Source: Thelephora terrestris
Taxonomy: Eukaryota; Basidiomycota; Agaricomycetes; Thelephorales; Thelephoraceae
Length of the DNA stretch: 64,000 bases
Assembly (NCBI GenBank): GCA_015956445.1
Contig: WIUZ02000003.1
Location: forward strand, 620,001 to 684,000
Reading direction: 5' to 3'
The position numbers and the translations under genes were made by a program. This document shows positions 22,976-35,429 of this stretch, in pieces. The notes below the pieces were generated by a model. That model saw only the letters and a program-made list of their open reading frames with translations. It made no database searches and had not been told where the DNA came from. The first letter of the stretch is position 1, and each line of letters starts with the position of its first letter.

Positions 22976-25571
22976 TGTCAGGGCCACTCTACCCCAACAA
23001 CTACCAGTGCACTGAGCCGACTCCGCAGAGTACTCACTAGTCCAACTAGCTTGTGAGAGAACAATCACGTCTCTATTCTTCCGGTAGGTTGTCCGAGGTC
23101 ACTGCAAGTCAGGTCGAAATCCTAAAGAGAAACCCAACCTAAACCGTACTTCGTTCGGTTTAACAAGCAAGGGTTTATCTCTACAGCAGGATTGATGACT
23201 CCACCAGATGATCGACTGGACGCTCGAGGTGTTCTAATATGAACGCTGGGGTTCTATAGTTACGAGGCGCAGTTGATGCGCAGAGCGGGAGGGAGAGCAG
23301 ATGGGGATGTCTTGGATCAAACAAGAAACTCTGACTTGTCCTTAACTGCAACTGGGCTGAGAAGGGCAGAGGATTTCCTGAGGTAACAAAACTAAGGTAC
23401 TACGATACAGCCACAGTTGCTACTTATACTAAAGGAGTGGCCATGACGTCAATACCCTAATATACCCTTATCAAGTCCGAACAAAGGGAGATAAGGAGTG
23501 TGAGAACACTAAGTAAGGGAAGCGAACAAATGTGACGCGTGGGAGAATAAAGGACAAAGGGCCTTACTAGCGTGTGAAGGATTGCATAAAAGATAACGAA
23601 TGTCCGCATGAAACATAGGGGTAAAGATAACACTAGTCCTAAAAGAAAAAAGGGGCATGGGGTCATGAAAGTTCGTACCTGGGGATTACACCCAAGGGTC
23701 AGGTGAGAATCTTCTTGGATGCTTCCTTTGGAGAGGCCAAAGATAGAGACCATACAACATCCCTTGTTGTCTGTAGGCGGTAACAGCATCACGGACTAGT
23801 GGCAACCTCAACGTACGTCTGAGCATGAGGAGCGCAGGCCTAGACTCATGGGACATGAGGGATTACAGATTCGCCGGTGTTTCACGCTAACGGCTACTTC
23901 CACATTCGCTTGGCTAACCAAAAGGAGTCTAAGGCACTCCTTCCGAATAACGGCGATTCCTTCCTCCGGTTAGGAGACTGTGATGTGACTGTCCACGTGT
24001 GTGATCAGGGTCCAGGGTTGATCGTAATCGTAAAGTCATGAGGGGTTGTAAAAAGGGGTTTGTGATGTCATAAAGGGGTCATCAGGGTCTTGAGACCTAT
24101 TTTTAGTGCATGCGCGTTCTAGGCGTTCCGGAACGAAGTTCTTCCAAGGCCGTCCCACGGGCCGAGGTGTCAGCTTGATGTAGTAAGCCAACAATGATGG
24201 TACAGTGGCGGAAGTTGATGTGACCCGGACCAATGAGGTTCGTCGAGGTAGGTCACGTGAAGGATCACCAATCTAGGCTATAAGAAGGACGTCTTCTTGG
24301 AGCCATCCTTGATCAGCAACACCAGCAACTTCCCCATCGTCTTACCAACATGTCTTTTCCCAACAACTATACCTACAAAGTCGCCCACGGCATTTCCACC
24401 ATCTCTCGTATTGACCGTCGTGCCGCTGCCCGCAAGGCCTACGCCAGTGAGGCGGGGACTCCTTATACCACGGATGACCAGGTATGGGGGAGGTCTAGAG
24501 CTTCGTGTGTTTGCACTAACGCCTTCCTCTAGGTAGAGGTTCTGTTCTTTGGGCGTTGATGTCCGACTAACGGCTTCTAGATCTTGGAGGTTGTCGAGCA
24601 GGTGGATGCTGAACGTCTCAGGGAGACGATTCCTCATTTGATGGGGTTGACCTGGGACGACGAGCTCTGGGTCCGGTCCATGATCGCCAAGAAGGTGATC
24701 TTCCAGATGAGGGGTAGGTTCGGGGAGTTGGAGCATCCGATCAAGAAGGAGCTCTGGTACACCCTGCATAGGGGGATCTATGATCAGGACCTGTTGGAGC
24801 ACAGGGCGACCGTTCCTCGGGCCGTCCGCCACGCCACCGCTTCCACCACGCTGTTGTGGTCGCTCGTTCGGGAGGGAGAGAGCCGGGTAGGTTCTCTGTT
24901 TGAATATTCGAGTATGACTCTCGACTAATCAAACTGCCTAGGTTGAACGTTTGGAGCGTGAGGTGAAGGAGGCGAAGGCAGACGTCCTTCGTCTGTCTGC
25001 AGAGGGTCTGTTGATGAAGGAGACCATGGCCACCTTCCAGCAGGGAACAAACGAAGCGTTGGAGGCGATGGTGGCTAACCATCAAGAGTTGGTTGCCGGG
25101 TTGAAGGTCAGGGACAACAACATCAAGGGGGCGCTGGCCAGGAGGGATGAAAAGGTTCTTTCAGCCTTTGCAGGTTTATGCAATGACTGAGAGACTTCTT
25201 CTAGACTGAACAGCTCGAAGACGTGGTTGCCGTGTTGACGGCGCAAGTCACATCCTTGCAGGATAAGACCTGCAACTGCAAGGAAGGTCCGGTATTGGTC
25301 GGTCAGGGAACTGCTGACGTTCCGTTCGAGCTGGAGTACGCCGATGAGGTGGTACTCCCATTGCCTAACCCGTCGTCTTATGCGACACCTCCGATCGAGA
25401 ATGCGGTTCCCGTCCCGACTCCGGCTCCGGCTTCTACGTTGGCCGAGTCCGACAAGGAGAACTGTCGGCGTTGCCCGCTGCAGCCGGTCAGTCAGCTGGT
25501 CAAGATCGAAGATGAGGTCATGGAAGTTGACTGGGCCGAAGATGTTCCAAGGGCCATAGAGGTACGTCCGG
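22976..25571 (-). mobile_element. Family A LTR-like unit, copy A3 (truncated by PAL1)
   Basis: It begins TGTCAGGGCCACTC at 22,976, the reversed right end of A1. It carries the outward TATA (reading left, ~23,430) and the gene on the + strand from ~24,350. It stops inside the last coding block at 25,571, where PAL1 starts; the other terminus is missing. Because it is truncated, no target duplication can be tested (left flank ATGAG). Confidence 0.8.
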
Positions 25572-26699
25572 TCAGTAGTCCTTATTAAAAACATTAATGT
25601 TTTAGGAGTTTTTGTCGCAAATTTGAATGATTTTTCTCATGAGTTTTTGAATGGCCTGAGGGGGGATATTTTACTCATAAAGTTTTAATGGAAATTATGG
25701 GGGGGACTGGGACCCAGCTTACTGGGCACTGGTGCTCCCAATTAGGCAGGTGCCGACAGTGTGGGTGGCCCGGGAGAGTGGATTGCTTATATAATAAAAA
25801 TTAAAAAATTCAGGGAAATTCCAGAAAATTCTGGAAAATTTCCAAAAATTATTAGAAAATTCCCACGGGTGTCAGGGAGGGCAGAAAATGAAAAATGGAC
25901 TGTGGGAATTTCCGATCAAAATTTCCCAAAAAGGAAATTTTTGATGGCTTACATAAGCAACTCAAAAATGATTTTGATATTGAATTTCCTTTTTGGGAAA
26001 TTTTGATGGATGACATAAGCAGGTCATGTGACCGACCAAAAAAGGAAAGTTTTGATGGCTTACATAAGCGTCTCAAAAATGCTTTTGGAGGGGTCTTTCC
26101 TAAAAGGGAAATTCCTTTTTAGGAAATATTTGATGGATTACCAAAAAAAGAAATTTTGATGGCTTACATAAGCGGCTCAAAAACGCTTTTTGCAAAAATT
26201 ACCAAAAAAGGAAATTTCCTTTTCAGGAAATAGTTTCCAAAAAGAGAAATTTTGATGGCTTACATAAGCAACTCAAAAATTATTTTGGCAAAAATTACCA
26301 AAAAGGGAAATTTCCCAAAAAGGAAATTATATGCTAGAAAATTCGGAAAAATGCCAGAAAAATCCTAAAAAATACTGAAAAAATTCCCACACGTCTAGAA
26401 AGTGCCCAAAATGGTAAATTATTCCCAGAAATATTCAAAAAATTGTTTTTCTGGCTGGAAAAATCAGGAAAAAATTCCAAAAAAATTCCAAAAATTCCAG
26501 AGTATAGATAAATATTTTATAAAAATTATTTCAATTTTTTTGGTCCATTGAATAGCCCATAATTTCAATATTAATATATTTTTTGCCCAAAAATTTCAGA
26601 AAAATCCCAAAAAATTTGATAAAAATAGGGAAATACAAATATATCTGTAATATTCATCATATCATGAAGTACAGACCAGTTTTTAGTCATAAACTAGCC

Positions 26700-27088
26700 C
26701 TAAACCTAGTCCTGGACCTAACCTAACCTAACCTAGCCTAACCCTAACCCTAACCCTAACCCTAACCTAGACCTAAACCTAACCTAAACCTAAACCTAAC
26801 CTAACCTAACCTAAAACTAACTTAACCTAACCTAACCTAACCTAACCTAACCCTGACTTAACCTAACCTAACCTAACCTAAACCTAACCTAACCTAACCT
26901 AACCTAACCTAACCTAGCCTAACCTAACCTAACCTAACCTAACCCCAAACCTAACCTGCCCTAAACCCAGCCTGCCCCAAACCTATCCTAGCACCAAACC
27001 TAAACCTAAACCTAAACCTAAACCTAAACCTAACCTGCCCTAAACCTAACTCTGACCTGGCCTAGTTCAGCCTTATCTTATCTTATCT

Positions 27089-27119
<31 letters not shown>

Positions 27120-27120
27120 T
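26700..27120 (+). repeat. (CCTAA)n/(CCCTAA)n and (TATCT)n arrays, left arm of PAL1
   Basis: Degenerate CCTAACCTAAA repeats include a short run of perfect CCCTAA telomere-type units (~26,742-26,766). They are followed by ~10 units of TATCT (~27,069-27,120). Confidence 0.9.
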
Positions 27121-27877
27121 CTTATTCTGTCTTACCTACCCTAGACCAAACCTAACCTGACATAGCCAACTTAACCTAGTCCACCACAGATCACCCAACC
27201 TAACCTAAAGTGGTCCACCTGACCCAGACTGATGCAGCTTGAGTTTATCTCTTCTAATCAGCTGTTATCTTATCTGGCCTTAATCTAAATACCGTAGCTA
27301 ACCAACATCTAACCCAACCTCACCTGGCTCACCAGCAAGTAGCTGGGCTACAGGAACACACCCTGAGCTGCACCATCCCATATCCTGTATCCAACTGTCA
27401 CTCAAACACAAGAACTGTGGTGGACCTACAAGTTAGTGGACCCATAAGCCCACAGACCCACAAGTATAGGCTGTTCACTCAGTGGAAACATCTGTTATCC
27501 ATCCTCACCCACGCACCACCCTCACTCTGTGTTCTGTGCCAGACTGCAACTTCACCACAGCTTATGTTCAGCCACCTGGCTGAACCTGCAAGTCAGGGTG
27601 ATAGACTACTGGTTATGGGTCCATGGATTTGTAGACCTGATTGTACATGGGTTTAGCTAGGTGGCTGAACATGAGCTGTGGTGAAGTTGCAGTCTGGCAC
27701 AGAACACAGAGTGAGGGTGGTGCGTGGGTGAGGATGGATAACAGATGTTTCCACTGAGTGAACAGCCTATACTTGTGGGTCTGTGGGCTTATGGGTCCAC
27801 TAACTTGTAGGTCCACCACAGTTCTTGTGTTTGAGTGACAGTTGGATACAGGATATGGGATGGTGCAGCTCAGGGTG

Positions 27878-30297
27878 TGATGATTTCGCCGTTTACCCCC
27901 TTTCATTTCCTTTATTTAACGCCTCATCACCACTAAGTCAGTTGGTGCCCTGCCCTAAACACGGCGATAAACTGTTTATTATGCAGTATGCCCTATGCTT
28001 AACGACTCAAAGTCCAATACGTGGAACGTGCTACTAGTCAAGATACCCCAGAAGACCCGAGGTATAATACGTGAACATGTACCGGCGGACCTTCATATGA
28101 AGATCCCCCCTACCTGGCCCTCCGTTGCCCCTGGACGACTAGTAGATATTCAGGCTACCGACAACAAGGGATGTATTAATAAGCGACGCGCGCTGACCTC
28201 TCGCAGAAGTCAACCGGCTTATTAATCTGACCCTTGGATTGGACTTATGAAAACCATTATGTTTTACGACTCATGGATCACACGCAATAGACAAAATAAA
28301 AAGAAGATTAATTGGAAGCCGACAGTACAAAAGAGTTATTTAATCAATATCTCTTCGAATCCTTTGTACTACTTCCAATGCTGATCTCACCAACTCCTCA
28401 TTCAGCCAGTTCTGCTCCCGGATCTCGTTCGGGTCTACGTCCGACAGGTCGTCGTAATCTGGAAGCTCTGTGTCAGAGTTCGGTTCGCTATCAGGAACGA
28501 ACTCGGCATACGGATCGTACTCCAGAGCAGGCCATTGACGGCGACTACCCCAAGGAGTAGATACGAATCCAGGACGAGGAGTGTCCCGACGGACGACTCC
28601 TACGTTCTGGTAGAACTCGTCGCTCCCGATTTCGATAACCTCATCATCAACAGGAACCAACCTGTTCTCGTGACGAACCAACAAACGAGCGGGTGGCGAC
28701 TCAGCCCGATTGGGAATTATCGGCGACCCGGCCCGATGCAGAACTTCCTCTCCCTCCTCTTCTTCAACTCGGACCTCCGGCTCGTTACACCTCCTCTGGA
28801 GATCCCGGACTTCTCCGGTCAACTCGGAGACACGACGAGTAAGGCGAACCTAAAGGAATAGGGTTAGAAGAAATCAATTATCTTCAACCCCTACCCCTTA
28901 CCTTATCGTCCTCCAATTCTCCAGTCCTAGTAACAAGAGCCCGGACCAAGTCCTTCAAAGTAGTCACCTCTCCCTAAAGGAAATGTTGGGTTAGAAATGT
29001 CAAATATCTCCCGACCCCACATTTACCTTTAACAAATCGATATCGGCCCCCTGCCGAACAACGGTATCTTCCTGTCCATGAATCACGCCCTGCATATCCT
29101 CCTTCCAGTTCTCCAAGACTTCGATCTCCTCACGACGTCCATCGATACGCTCGTTAACATGAGCCACTTCGTCCATTAACATGGACCCAACGTTCCCCGT
29201 ATGAAGAACGCTGGCCTCCAACACGGAGTTGAAGGTCTCGTTGGACTCGGTCACGAACTCAACACCCCTATTGAGGAGCTCGTTCGCATAAGGGTTGGTC
29301 TCGATGCGCGCCAACTTGCGCCGAGACACCCTACGAGCAGCTTGGAGGAAATCCCTGAAACCTAAAAGGAGTTAGCTTGGTTTCCTAGATCGGAATTCGC
29401 AAGCAGGGCCCCCACCTAAATCAGAGAACCCCTCATTAGGGTCGGCGGTGGCGGTCCTATCCATAACAGCTCCCAAAGTGGGATAAGGGCGGGATGGATC
29501 CCGGCGAGCATGGGAGAAACGGTCGATGTTGTAGTTGTTCTCCTGAACAGGAGAGTAGGAGGAAGAGCGACGAGTGGGATTGCGAGTAGAAGCACGAGGC
29601 ATGTTGGCTGTGTGTAACAAAGGTGGGTTTGTTGGGAGACCAGTCATCCAACCCCCTTTGGTTATATACCAAATGCCACGCCCCTTCCACGACTCAGGAG
29701 TTGAGTCATCATTTCTATTGTTTACTGCGCATGACCCACATGACATCATATGCCCCTATCTTTAGTCATATGCTCCCCTTTTGCTATTGGCTGTTAGTCA
29801 GCCATACCCACATTCCTTCCGAACATTCTCAGGATACGTCATGCTTTGTAATTGCTCTGTAATGCTCTCAAATTGCTATTGGCCGCCACACTTTCGTTTA
29901 TCAGCTGATAATTTGTAGCATTAGTCACCACGTAACGCACAGACCATGCAGTGCTGTGCACGGACCATGTTTGTCTGTGTTTGTATCTTTAGGGTAGTTA
30001 CATGTCACTGTCACGTCACAAATCTAAGTAGTATATATACTCAGAGTAGTTTAGCCTGTACTCCTTAGATTTGTTATCATCAGACTCTCCGTGACCTCTA
30101 CTGCTGTGTGCTTAGAGCAAGAGTGCCTGAAGACCCTTGTCTCCTTCTTTCTCCTCCTCTCTAATCTAGTCCGTGAAGAGACTTCCGATATCCCTGGGTT
30201 TGCAACAGGGTTATAACTGTGTGTTTGACCCCTGAGTGTGATAGGTTTGGATAGCAAGAGTGCTATTGAACTGTAGAGGTCGCGTCGGCCTGACACA
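27878..30297 (+). mobile_element. Family C LTR-like unit with antisense gene
   Basis: It is inserted near the centre of PAL1. It starts TGATGATTTCG and ends CGGCCTGACA(CA). The target duplication reads GGGTG (27,873-27,877 and 30,298-30,302). Because the neighbouring bases CA also repeat, CAGGGTG with an end at 30,295 is equally possible. A TATATATA box (~30,031) points right, ~260 bp from the end. The - strand holds a gene from ~29,600 down to ~28,325 in about four open blocks with intron-like gaps, with its own TATATAA (~29,664). A long helical/coiled-coil block lies at ~29,030-29,329 and an acidic C-terminal block at ~28,340-28,850. It looks whole. Confidence 0.7.
28325..29602 (-). CDS. 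Antisense gene of family C unit
   Basis: Read right to left, it has a basic Ser/Arg-rich start (MPRASTRNPTRRSSS), a helical block (~29,030-29,329) likely to form a coiled coil, a short leucine-rich link (~28,900-28,975) and an acidic C-terminal block with PNSDTELPDYDDLSDVDPNE. Sequence identity to the family A and B genes is weak, but position, strand, block order and intron-like gaps match. No enzymatic motif was seen. Confidence 0.45.
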
Positions 30298-30536
30298 GGG
30301 TGTGTTCCTGTAGCCCAGCTACTTGCTGGTGAGCCAGGTGAGGTTGGGTTAGATGTTGGTTAGCTACGGTATTTAGATTAAGGCCAGATAAGATAACAGC
30401 TGATTAGAAGAGATAAACTCAAGCTGCATCAGTCTGGGTCAGGTGGACCACTTTAGGTTAGGTTGGGTGATCTGTGGTGGACTAGGTTAAGTTGGCTATG
30501 TCAGGTTAGGTTTGGTCTAGGGTAGGTAAGACAGAA

Positions 30537-30541
30537 TAAGA

Positions 30542-30572
<31 letters not shown>

Positions 30573-30960
30573 AGATAAGATAAGATAAGGCTGAACTAGG
30601 CCAGGTCAGAGTTAGGTTTAGGGCAGGTTAGGTTTAGGTTTAGGTTTAGGTTTAGGTTTAGGTTTGGTGCTAGGATAGGTTTGGGGCAGGCTGGGTTTAG
30701 GGCAGGTTAGGTTTGGGGTTAGGTTAGGTTAGGTTAGGTTAGGCTAGGTTAGGTTAGGTTAGGTTAGGTTAGGTTAGGTTTAGGTTAGGTTAGGTTAGGT
30801 TAAGTCAGGGTTAGGTTAGGTTAGGTTAGGTTAGGTTAAGTTAGTTTTAGGTTAGGTTAGGTTAGGTTTAGGTTTAGGTTAGGTTTAGGTCTAGGTTAGG
30901 GTTAGGGTTAGGGTTAGGGTTAGGGTTAGGCTAGGTTAGGTTAGGTTAGGTCCAGGACTA
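30537..30960 (-). repeat. (AGATA)n and (TTAGG)n/(TTAGGG)n arrays, right arm of PAL1
   Basis: This is the mirror of 26,700-27,120, including a TTAGGG run (~30,895-30,925). Confidence 0.9.
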
Positions 30961-31897
30961 GGTTTAGGGCTAGTTTATGACTAAAAACTGGTCTGTACTT
31001 CATGATATGATGAATATTACAGATATATTTGTATTTCCCTATTTTTATCAAATTTTTTGGGATTTTGCTGAAATTTTTGGGCAAAAAATATATTAATATT
31101 GAAATTATGGGCTATTCAATGGACCAAAAAAATTGAAATAATTTTTATAAAATATTTATCTATACTCTGGAATTTTTGGAATTTTTTTGGAATTTTTTCC
31201 TGATTTTTCCAGCCAGAAAAACAATTTTTTGAATATTTCTGGGAATAATTTACCATTTTGGGCACTTTCTAGACGTGTGGGAATTTTTTCAATATTTTTT
31301 AGGATTTTTCTGGCATTTTTCCGAATTTTCTAGCATATAATTTCCTTTTTGGGAAATTTCCCTTTTTGGTAATTTTTGCCAAAATAATTTTTGAGTTGCT
31401 TATGTAAGCCATCAAAATTTCTCTTTTTGGAAACTATTTCCTGAAAAGGAAATTTCCTTTTTTGGTAATTTTTGCAAAAAGCGTTTTTGAGCCGCTTATG
31501 TAAGCCATCAAAACTTTCCTTTTTTGGTCGGTCACATGACCTGCTTATGTCATCCATCAAAATTTCCCAAAAAGGAAATTCAATATCAAAATCATTTTGA
31601 GTTGCTTATGTAAGCCATCAAAAATTTCCTTTTTGGGAAATTTTGATCGGAAATTCCCACAGTCCATTTTTCATTTTCTGCCCTCCCTGACACCCGTGGG
31701 AATTTTCTAATAATTTTTGGAAATTTTCCAGAATTTTCTGGAATTTCCCTGAATTTTTTAATTTTTATTATATAAGCAATCCACTCTCCCGGGCCACCCA
31801 CACTGTCGGCACCTGCCTAATTGGGAGCACCAGTGCCCAGTAAGCTGGGTCCCAGTCCCCCCCATAATTTCCATTAAAACTTTATGAGTAAAATATC

Positions 31898-34827
31898 TGT
31901 CAGCGTGCTGAATTTTATTCCCTTTTTGAACCATTTTTACACCCAACTTTCGCCCACTTTCCTTACCATACCCCTTTCTTATCTTATCATTTCCTTTATC
32001 ACGACTCACACGTCATCGAGGAACACAGAAAAGGACACTGATGATATTACACACGGCGCGCAGCGAAGACACAAGACTACCAAACTGACGGAGTTGAATC
32101 CGCCCAGACTCTATGGACGAGGACTAAGGCGTACAAACCCTAGTCGTCAAGACCTGGTCTGCCAGTACTCCTCAGCACTGGCAACCTCCTCCTCCGTCCC
32201 CTCCGAGGCATTCTCGTCGACTTCCTCGTCGACCATCTCGACGACCCGAGCTTCCTCCAGACGATGAGCGACGGCCAACTGAACCTCGGCGCGAAGGCGG
32301 TTCCTCGCTGAATCGACCATAGTCTGATCCAGAGTCCTCTGGACTGACCAACCCTCCACTCTCTCGGTCAGTTGAGCCACCAGGCGAACGGCCTCCGCTG
32401 CACGCTGGACCGACAAGAGCGTAAGGTCGGTTAAGCCGTTCACGTCGACGGACTCCACCGGAATCAGTTCGCCGCGATCCACGCGACACTGTAGCATCGT
32501 CGCATTGGAATAGGACGGTGGATTCGATGTCTCCACCCTGGCGGACGATGTTGGGATTACTGGGACGCATGCGGTGCGCTGGACAAAGTGCCCCACGATA
32601 AGGAACCCAACGACGAGCACGGATAGAACGTTGCCCACGCACCGGAGAGATTGACGGAGGCGGAATCGGAACGGCCACCTCGTTCTCCCCCGCGTACTCC
32701 AACTCGGGAGAACTGTTAACCGGATTCACGGCCGTCTCCTCGGACGTCTCGCGGACGACCTCTTCCCCGCCATCGGTGTGCGCTGGTGTACGGTATGAAC
32801 CGTCGGAGGCTAAAAAGGATGTCAGTGGACAAAGCCAAATATGTCGACCGACATCCCACCTATGGGAGAAGCCATCTGATCAGGTATCGACTCGTCCTCG
32901 GACTCGTTGCGAACCGCGGCTACCAAACGAGTGCGGCAGTGGCACAACTGCTCGCTCATCGATTCGACCCGAGCGCCCAACAATGGCAAGGCGTCGTCCA
33001 ACGTGTCGACCTAGAAGTGGTATGAGCTCCCTCGGATCAAGACCAGGGGAAGGCACACCGACCTTGGTGTCCAACTCATTTAAGGCCCTTCGATGACGAT
33101 TGAGCCGTCGGTCGACCTCGATCAGGTCCCGCTGAATGGTGTCGTCCCGTTCCTTCAAGGACTCGATCAACCGGTTGTGTTCTTCGCGCATCGCCAGCAT
33201 CTCGCTCTCAAACGTGACGCGGAGCGTATCGTTCATCAGGAGCAGCGTCTTCTTCGTGTCCAATGCTTCTGAGTACATCCTACGTGCATCATCCTTCGCT
33301 TCCTTCACTTCACGCTTCAGCCGCTCATTCTACAAGCCTGTCAGTGTTATCCCACAAGCGGGATGCACAGACCGACTCACCGCTTTCTGTTCCGTCCTCA
33401 AAAGGAACCAAAGGCGGTGACCAACGGCCACTGTATAGTGTTGCGAACGAGTCGCCCCCGGCCACCTTCCTTCGCCGTTTCCCAGGTCGTAGATTCCCAT
33501 CTTCAGAAGACCCCACAACGATGACGCCACCGGAGTCTCCCATGGCATACGCAACTTGGTGTCAAACGTGACTCCGCGCATAGACTCCTGTAACTTATGG
33601 TCGATCAAGTTGTGATACCACAACTCGTCATCTATGGTCAAATAGTGGGGAGGCCTGGCGATCGTTGCCTCCAGTTGTCGAGCATCCACCTTGTCGGCGA
33701 CCGCGAAGATCTACGATGCGATATCAGTTGTTGCCAGCAAACGGCGACACGTGACGTCGCACCTCGCGATAACTAGGGTATGCCACGTTGGCGTTCGGAA
33801 GGAAGTAACTCTTGTTCTGCACAGAGCGCGGATCCGCGGACTCGATGGTAGCGGTGCTGTTCTCAGCACGGAAGACACGATCAGAGATCATAGGCATAGT
33901 GGATGAGTAGTTGGTTGGTGGGATTGTTGATTTGGGAGGAAGGGAGTTTGATGATCCAACGGCCGGTTCGCGCTATGCTTTATCCGACCATCGGTAGCGC
34001 TCGCGTCCTATTCGCCATTGGATCGGTCCATTGTTTCACCGGCCCAGACTCTTCATACATTCGCCTTCGACATTCACGCCCCACTCGGTCTGTTGTTGTC
34101 CCGATCGGACGAGCTGACGCGTCGTCCTCTCATTGGTTCGTCCTTGCATGTGATATTATCCTTTGTCATTCCTTTCCCACACGACGTCATGACCCCTTCT
34201 TCATTCTCTCACGAACCCTGACCCATTAGTCATTCCTTTATCATTTCTATTCTACATCCCGGGCCGCTTACTGTTCCAGCTTACTCTCGGCCCTTCTTTG
34301 CTCCGAGTTATTATTAGATAGGGTTATCTATGTCCCAGCCACTCTCCTATATAAGTACCAGTAGAGTAGCTGAGGACTCCCCATCTTTGATATCTCGGGA
34401 AGTCCTCTTCTCCTTGCAGCATCGGTGTATTTGCTGTAGGCCACTGAAGAGCTTATCGAGTAACTCCTTGAACCGTTCGCTCTCCTCTCTCACTCAGTCT
34501 TGATCCTTAACCGGTGTTTGAAGCGAGCTCGGACACGACATCGAGTTCCGCACTGCTCTTTGGATCAAGTCATCAGTTTGAGGCACCATCCTCGGGCTCT
34601 TGTATCTGCCCTCAGAAGACGATAGGGATTTACCTGATAGAGGCTCGGCACTCCTGCTGTGAATTCGGACAACTTACCGGAGAACGCTCGTCCATCGCGT
34701 TTTGGACCACGTAGACTTTGGGTGGATATAGGGAAGTCGTTCCCCCTTTGCCCCATTGTTTCTTGTTGGTTGGAGTTGCGACTCACCAACAGCACTGGTA
34801 CCTGAAGGGCGAAGAGTGGCCCTGACA
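31898..34827 (+). mobile_element. Family B LTR-like unit with antisense gene
   Basis: It is inserted in the outer right arm of PAL1. Termini are TGTCAGCGTGCTG and GTGGCCCTGACA with a perfect 5-bp target duplication ATATC (31,893-31,897 and 34,828-34,832). It is 2,930 bp long. A TATATAAG box (~34,349) points right, ~480 bp from the end. The - strand gene runs from ~33,900 down to ~32,170 in several open blocks: a Trp-containing helical block (~33,370-33,690), a coiled coil (~33,060-33,308) and an Arg/Gly/Ser-rich tail. It looks whole. It shares its right-end sequence TGTCAGGGCCACTCTT (reversed) with family E. Confidence 0.75.
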
Positions 34828-34940
34828 ATATCCCCCCTCAGGCCATTCAAAAACTCATGAGAAAAATCATTCAAATTTGCGACAAAAACTCCTAAAACAT
34901 TAATGTTTTTAATAAGGACTACTGCACACTCAACTACGTA

Positions 34941-35207
34941 CTAGGACCGAACTTCGTTGAGGGCAGCTCTGTGAGAGTTAAAAAAGAGACTCACTGCTTC
35001 TTCATTTTGCGAGAGAAAACGATGCCTCCCAGTCCTCCTCCCTGCCTGCTCAGGTTCAACGGATCCAGTGGTTTCCCAACATTTTCTGATGCGGTAAATT
35101 TGACGGTGGCTTACGCCTGTCAGGCTCTCAATTTCGGAGACAGAGTGAAGGTCGCCCAAGGCCAGGATGGTGCGCTTAAGATCAGCGGATATTTTCTTGC
35201 CTCTCAT
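34941..35207 (-). pseudogene. Tc1/mariner transposase N-terminal fragment
   Basis: The - strand frame starts MRGKKISADLKRTILALGD and contains the helix-turn-helix SLTGVSHRQIYRIRKCW, typical of the N-terminus of Agaricomycete Tc1-like transposases. It covers only ~88 codons, stopping near the PAL1 end at 34,924; no catalytic domain remains. It is not the same subfamily as the element at 1-3,576. Confidence 0.6.
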
Positions 35208-35429
35208 GGCGCAATCTTGTCTGACGAAGTCTCTGGGATCCCAAACTGGTACTGTTGCTTATACTGTTGGTGGGAAATATTTCCGTCGAGAAGTGGGCCG
35301 GTGATATTGTCTTGCTGTTGAAGAAGAAGGGGAAGTAAGTCGTCACTGTCTGAAGTCGTCTATTTTTCACGATGCGGCACTTCCCACGCATGCCAACTAT
35401 TTCAAAACTCGCAGTAACTTTGTGCCAGC

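Larger units (their letters stand above)
25572..34924. mobile_element. PAL1: long palindromic foldback element, interrupted by families C and B
   Basis: Termini are CAGTAGTCCTTATTAAAAAC and its mirror at 34,924. Without the two insertions it is ~4.0 kb: 25,572-27,877, 30,303-31,897 and 34,833-34,924. The arms of ~2 kb mirror each other around ~27,620. From outside in they hold a GGGGGGACT..GACCCAGC segment, GAAATTTCC/TTTGATGGCTTACATAAGC repeats, (CCTAA)n with CCCTAA runs, a (TATCT)n tract and a unique stretch. No transposase frame is visible. Flanks differ (A3 coding on the left, a Tc1-like fragment on the right) with no target duplication, so one side has been rearranged. Confidence 0.8.

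Noticed and set aside
26700-27050. Telomere or chromosome end
   Set aside because: The CCCTAA runs are short, mixed with CCTAA variants, and mirrored within a palindromic element with unique DNA on both sides.
34971-35321. + strand frame overlapping the Tc1-like fragment
   Set aside because: It is the shadow of the - strand helix-turn-helix frame, which matches a known family.
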